Shown here: piece after piece, positions 4,413 to 5,524 of the stretch
Layout of the letters: each line of letters starts with the position of its first letter
Numbering within the stretch: position 1 is the first letter of the stretch
Notes under the pieces: model-generated
The model's database searches: none
Seen by the model: only the letters and a program-made list of their open reading frames with translations
Told to the model about the DNA's origin: nothing
Position numbers and translations under genes: made by a program
Source of the DNA: an uncultured Pirellula sp.
Lineage (GTDB): Bacteria > Planctomycetota > Planctomycetia > Pirellulales > Pirellulaceae
DNA: 5,524 nucleotides
Assembly (NCBI GenBank): GCA_903837255.1
Contig: CAILTZ010000341.1
Location: forward strand, 1-5,524
Direction: 5' to 3'

Positions 4413-5459
4413 ATGAATTCAGCTGATCAGGCGCAAGCCGACCTACAGCGCTTGCAACTCGCTCGCGACCAGATCGTCACCCAACTCTCTAAAACCATCG
4501 TCGGCCAACAGGAAGTGATCGAGCAGCTGCTCATCAGTATCTTCGCCCGCGGCCACTGCTTGCTCGAAGGCGTCCCTGGCTTAGCCAAAACCCTGATGAT
4601 CAGCACCTTGGCCAAAACGATGAACCTATCGTTTAGCCGCATCCAATTTACTCCCGACCTCATGCCCGCGGATATCACCGGCACGGAGATCATCGAAGAG
4701 AATAAAACCACCGGGGCCCGCGAACGGAGATTCATGGAAGGCCCTCTTTTTGCCAACGTCGTTTTGGCAGACGAAATCAATCGTACGCCTCCGAAGACCC
4801 AAGCTGCGTTGCTCGAAGCCATGCAGGAACGCCAGATCACCGTCGGTCGCGTTCGGCACTCCCTCCAAGACCCCTTCTTTGTGTTGGCCACTCAAAACCC
4901 CATCGAGCAAGAGGGTACCTATCCGCTGCCCGAGGCCCAACAAGACCGATTCATGTTCAAGGTCTGGGTCTCCTACCCAACCTTCGACGATGAGTTCGAG
5001 GTCGCCAAACGGACCACAGGCCGAGGCTCGAGCGACATACAACCAGTCCTAAGCGGTCCGGAGATCCTCTCGCTCCAAGAATTCATTCGAGGCATCGAAG
5101 TCTCTGAGAATGTGATCCGCTACGCACTGGCACTGGTCCGACAAACCCGGATCGGACAACCCGGTGTACCGGAGTTTGTACAAGACCAGTTGGCTTGGGG
5201 CGCCGGGCCTCGCGCCGTGCAGTTCCTGATCCTCGGAGCCAAAGCCAAAGCGGCCCTCTCGGGTCGCTCCCATGTCGATACCGCCGACGTCCAGTTTTGC
5301 GCCAAGCCGGTTCTGCGGCACCGCATCGTCGTGAACTTCGCCGCCGAAAGCGACGGTGTGACGAGCGACAAGGTCATCGAACAACTGATCCAAAATACGC
5401 CGACTGCTCAAGACCAATTGCTGCAAGATGCCCGATTCCAAAAACTATTTGCATCCTGA
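4413..5459 (+). CDS. MoxR family AAA+ ATPase
   Basis: Encodes 348 residues, usual for MoxR proteins, which act as chaperone-like ATPases in assembling or activating partner complexes, commonly with von Willebrand A or DUF58 proteins encoded next door. The domain order is a short N-terminal helix, the AAA_3 core at about 28-190 and a helical lid at about 215-345. Visible motifs are Walker A GVPGLAKT (53-60), Walker B VVLADEIN (116-123), sensor 1 in ATQNP (Asn162), the arginine finger region QQDRF (Arg179) and a sensor 2-like GAGPRA (Arg267). All catalytic positions are intact. [11 protein letters not shown] (80-90) is the typical MoxR insert. The ATG at 4413 is the first in-frame start close to the homologous region; there is no Shine-Dalgarno. 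The DUF58 gene starts inside its 3' end, so the two are probably co-translated. The specific substrate is unknown. Confidence 0.95.
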   Translation: MNSADQAQADLQRLQLARDQIVTQLSKTIVGQQEVIEQLLISIFARGHCLLEGVPGLAKTLMISTLAKTMNLSFSRIQFTPDLMPADITGTEIIEENKTTGARERRFMEGPLFANVVLADEINRTPPKTQAALLEAMQERQITVGRVRHSLQDPFFVLATQNPIEQEGTYPLPEAQQDRFMFKVWVSYPTFDDEFEVAKRTTGRGSSDIQPVLSGPEILSLQEFIRGIEVSENVIRYALALVRQTRIGQPGVPEFVQDQLAWGAGPRAVQFLILGAKAKAALSGRSHVDTADVQFCAKPVLRHRIVVNFAAESDGVTSDKVIEQLIQNTPTAQDQLLQDARFQKLFAS

Positions 5460-5524
5460 AGCAATCCGGCGCATCTCCTCGATGGAGCTCCGGGCGAGGA
5501 ACGTGGTCGAGGGATTCCTCTCGG
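5428..5524 (+). CDS. DUF58 protein, N-terminal fragment cut by the window edge
   Basis: Only 32 codons are visible. The ATG at 5428 opens a frame one base off moxR and reads [16 protein letters not shown], then [16 protein letters not shown]. The pattern Leu-x-Pro-Glu, followed by Leu-Arg-Ala-Arg-x-Val-Val-Glu-Gly-Phe, is what I know from the start of DUF58 proteins that follow moxR in many bacteria. It overlaps the moxR end by 32 bp, which implies tight coupling. An internal ATG at 5482 is possible but would drop the conserved beginning. Full length should be a few hundred residues; the rest lies outside the window. Family assignment rests on a short stretch plus context. Confidence 0.82.
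   Translation, partial: MPDSKNYLHPEAIRRISSMELRARNVVEGFLS

Overview
The window reads as a stretch of a planctomycete chromosome, most likely Pirellulales. That is an inference from four things: the gene order rplY-pth-rpsF-ssb-rplI, the N-terminally extended ribosomal protein L9, a conserved-looking hypothetical protein of planctomycete type, and a MoxR ATPase followed by a DUF58 protein. All seven complete or nearly complete genes and the one cut off at the right edge are on the + strand. No RNA gene, insertion sequence, CRISPR array, phage gene or known defence system was seen.

Positions 1-168 carry no gene that can be supported. A 16-bp tandem duplication (140-170) runs into the rplY start codon. 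Positions 169-3225 form an information-processing cluster: rplY (L25/CTC), pth (peptidyl-tRNA hydrolase, start overlapping the rplY stop by one base), rpsF (S6, TTG start), ssb (single-stranded DNA-binding protein with a 15-bp in-frame tandem repeat in its linker) and rplI (L9 with a basic N-terminal extension). rpsR, which often sits between ssb and rplI in other bacteria, is absent. The ssb and rplI upstream gaps each contain a perfect hairpin without a T-tract. A textbook Rho-independent terminator at 3318-3356 closes the cluster, and a consensus TTGACA lies in its T-rich tail, probably starting the next unit.

Positions 3442-4326 encode a soluble hypothetical protein of 294 residues with a C-terminal coiled coil. 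After a short gap with an extended -10 promoter candidate comes a MoxR-type AAA+ ATPase (4413-5459). A DUF58 gene begins inside its last codons (ATG at 5428) and runs off the window.

The clearest window-wide oddity is that short direct repeats with a 15- or 16-bp period turn up five times, in coding and non-coding DNA. No novel defence or mobile system is evident; most of the window is ordinary housekeeping sequence.
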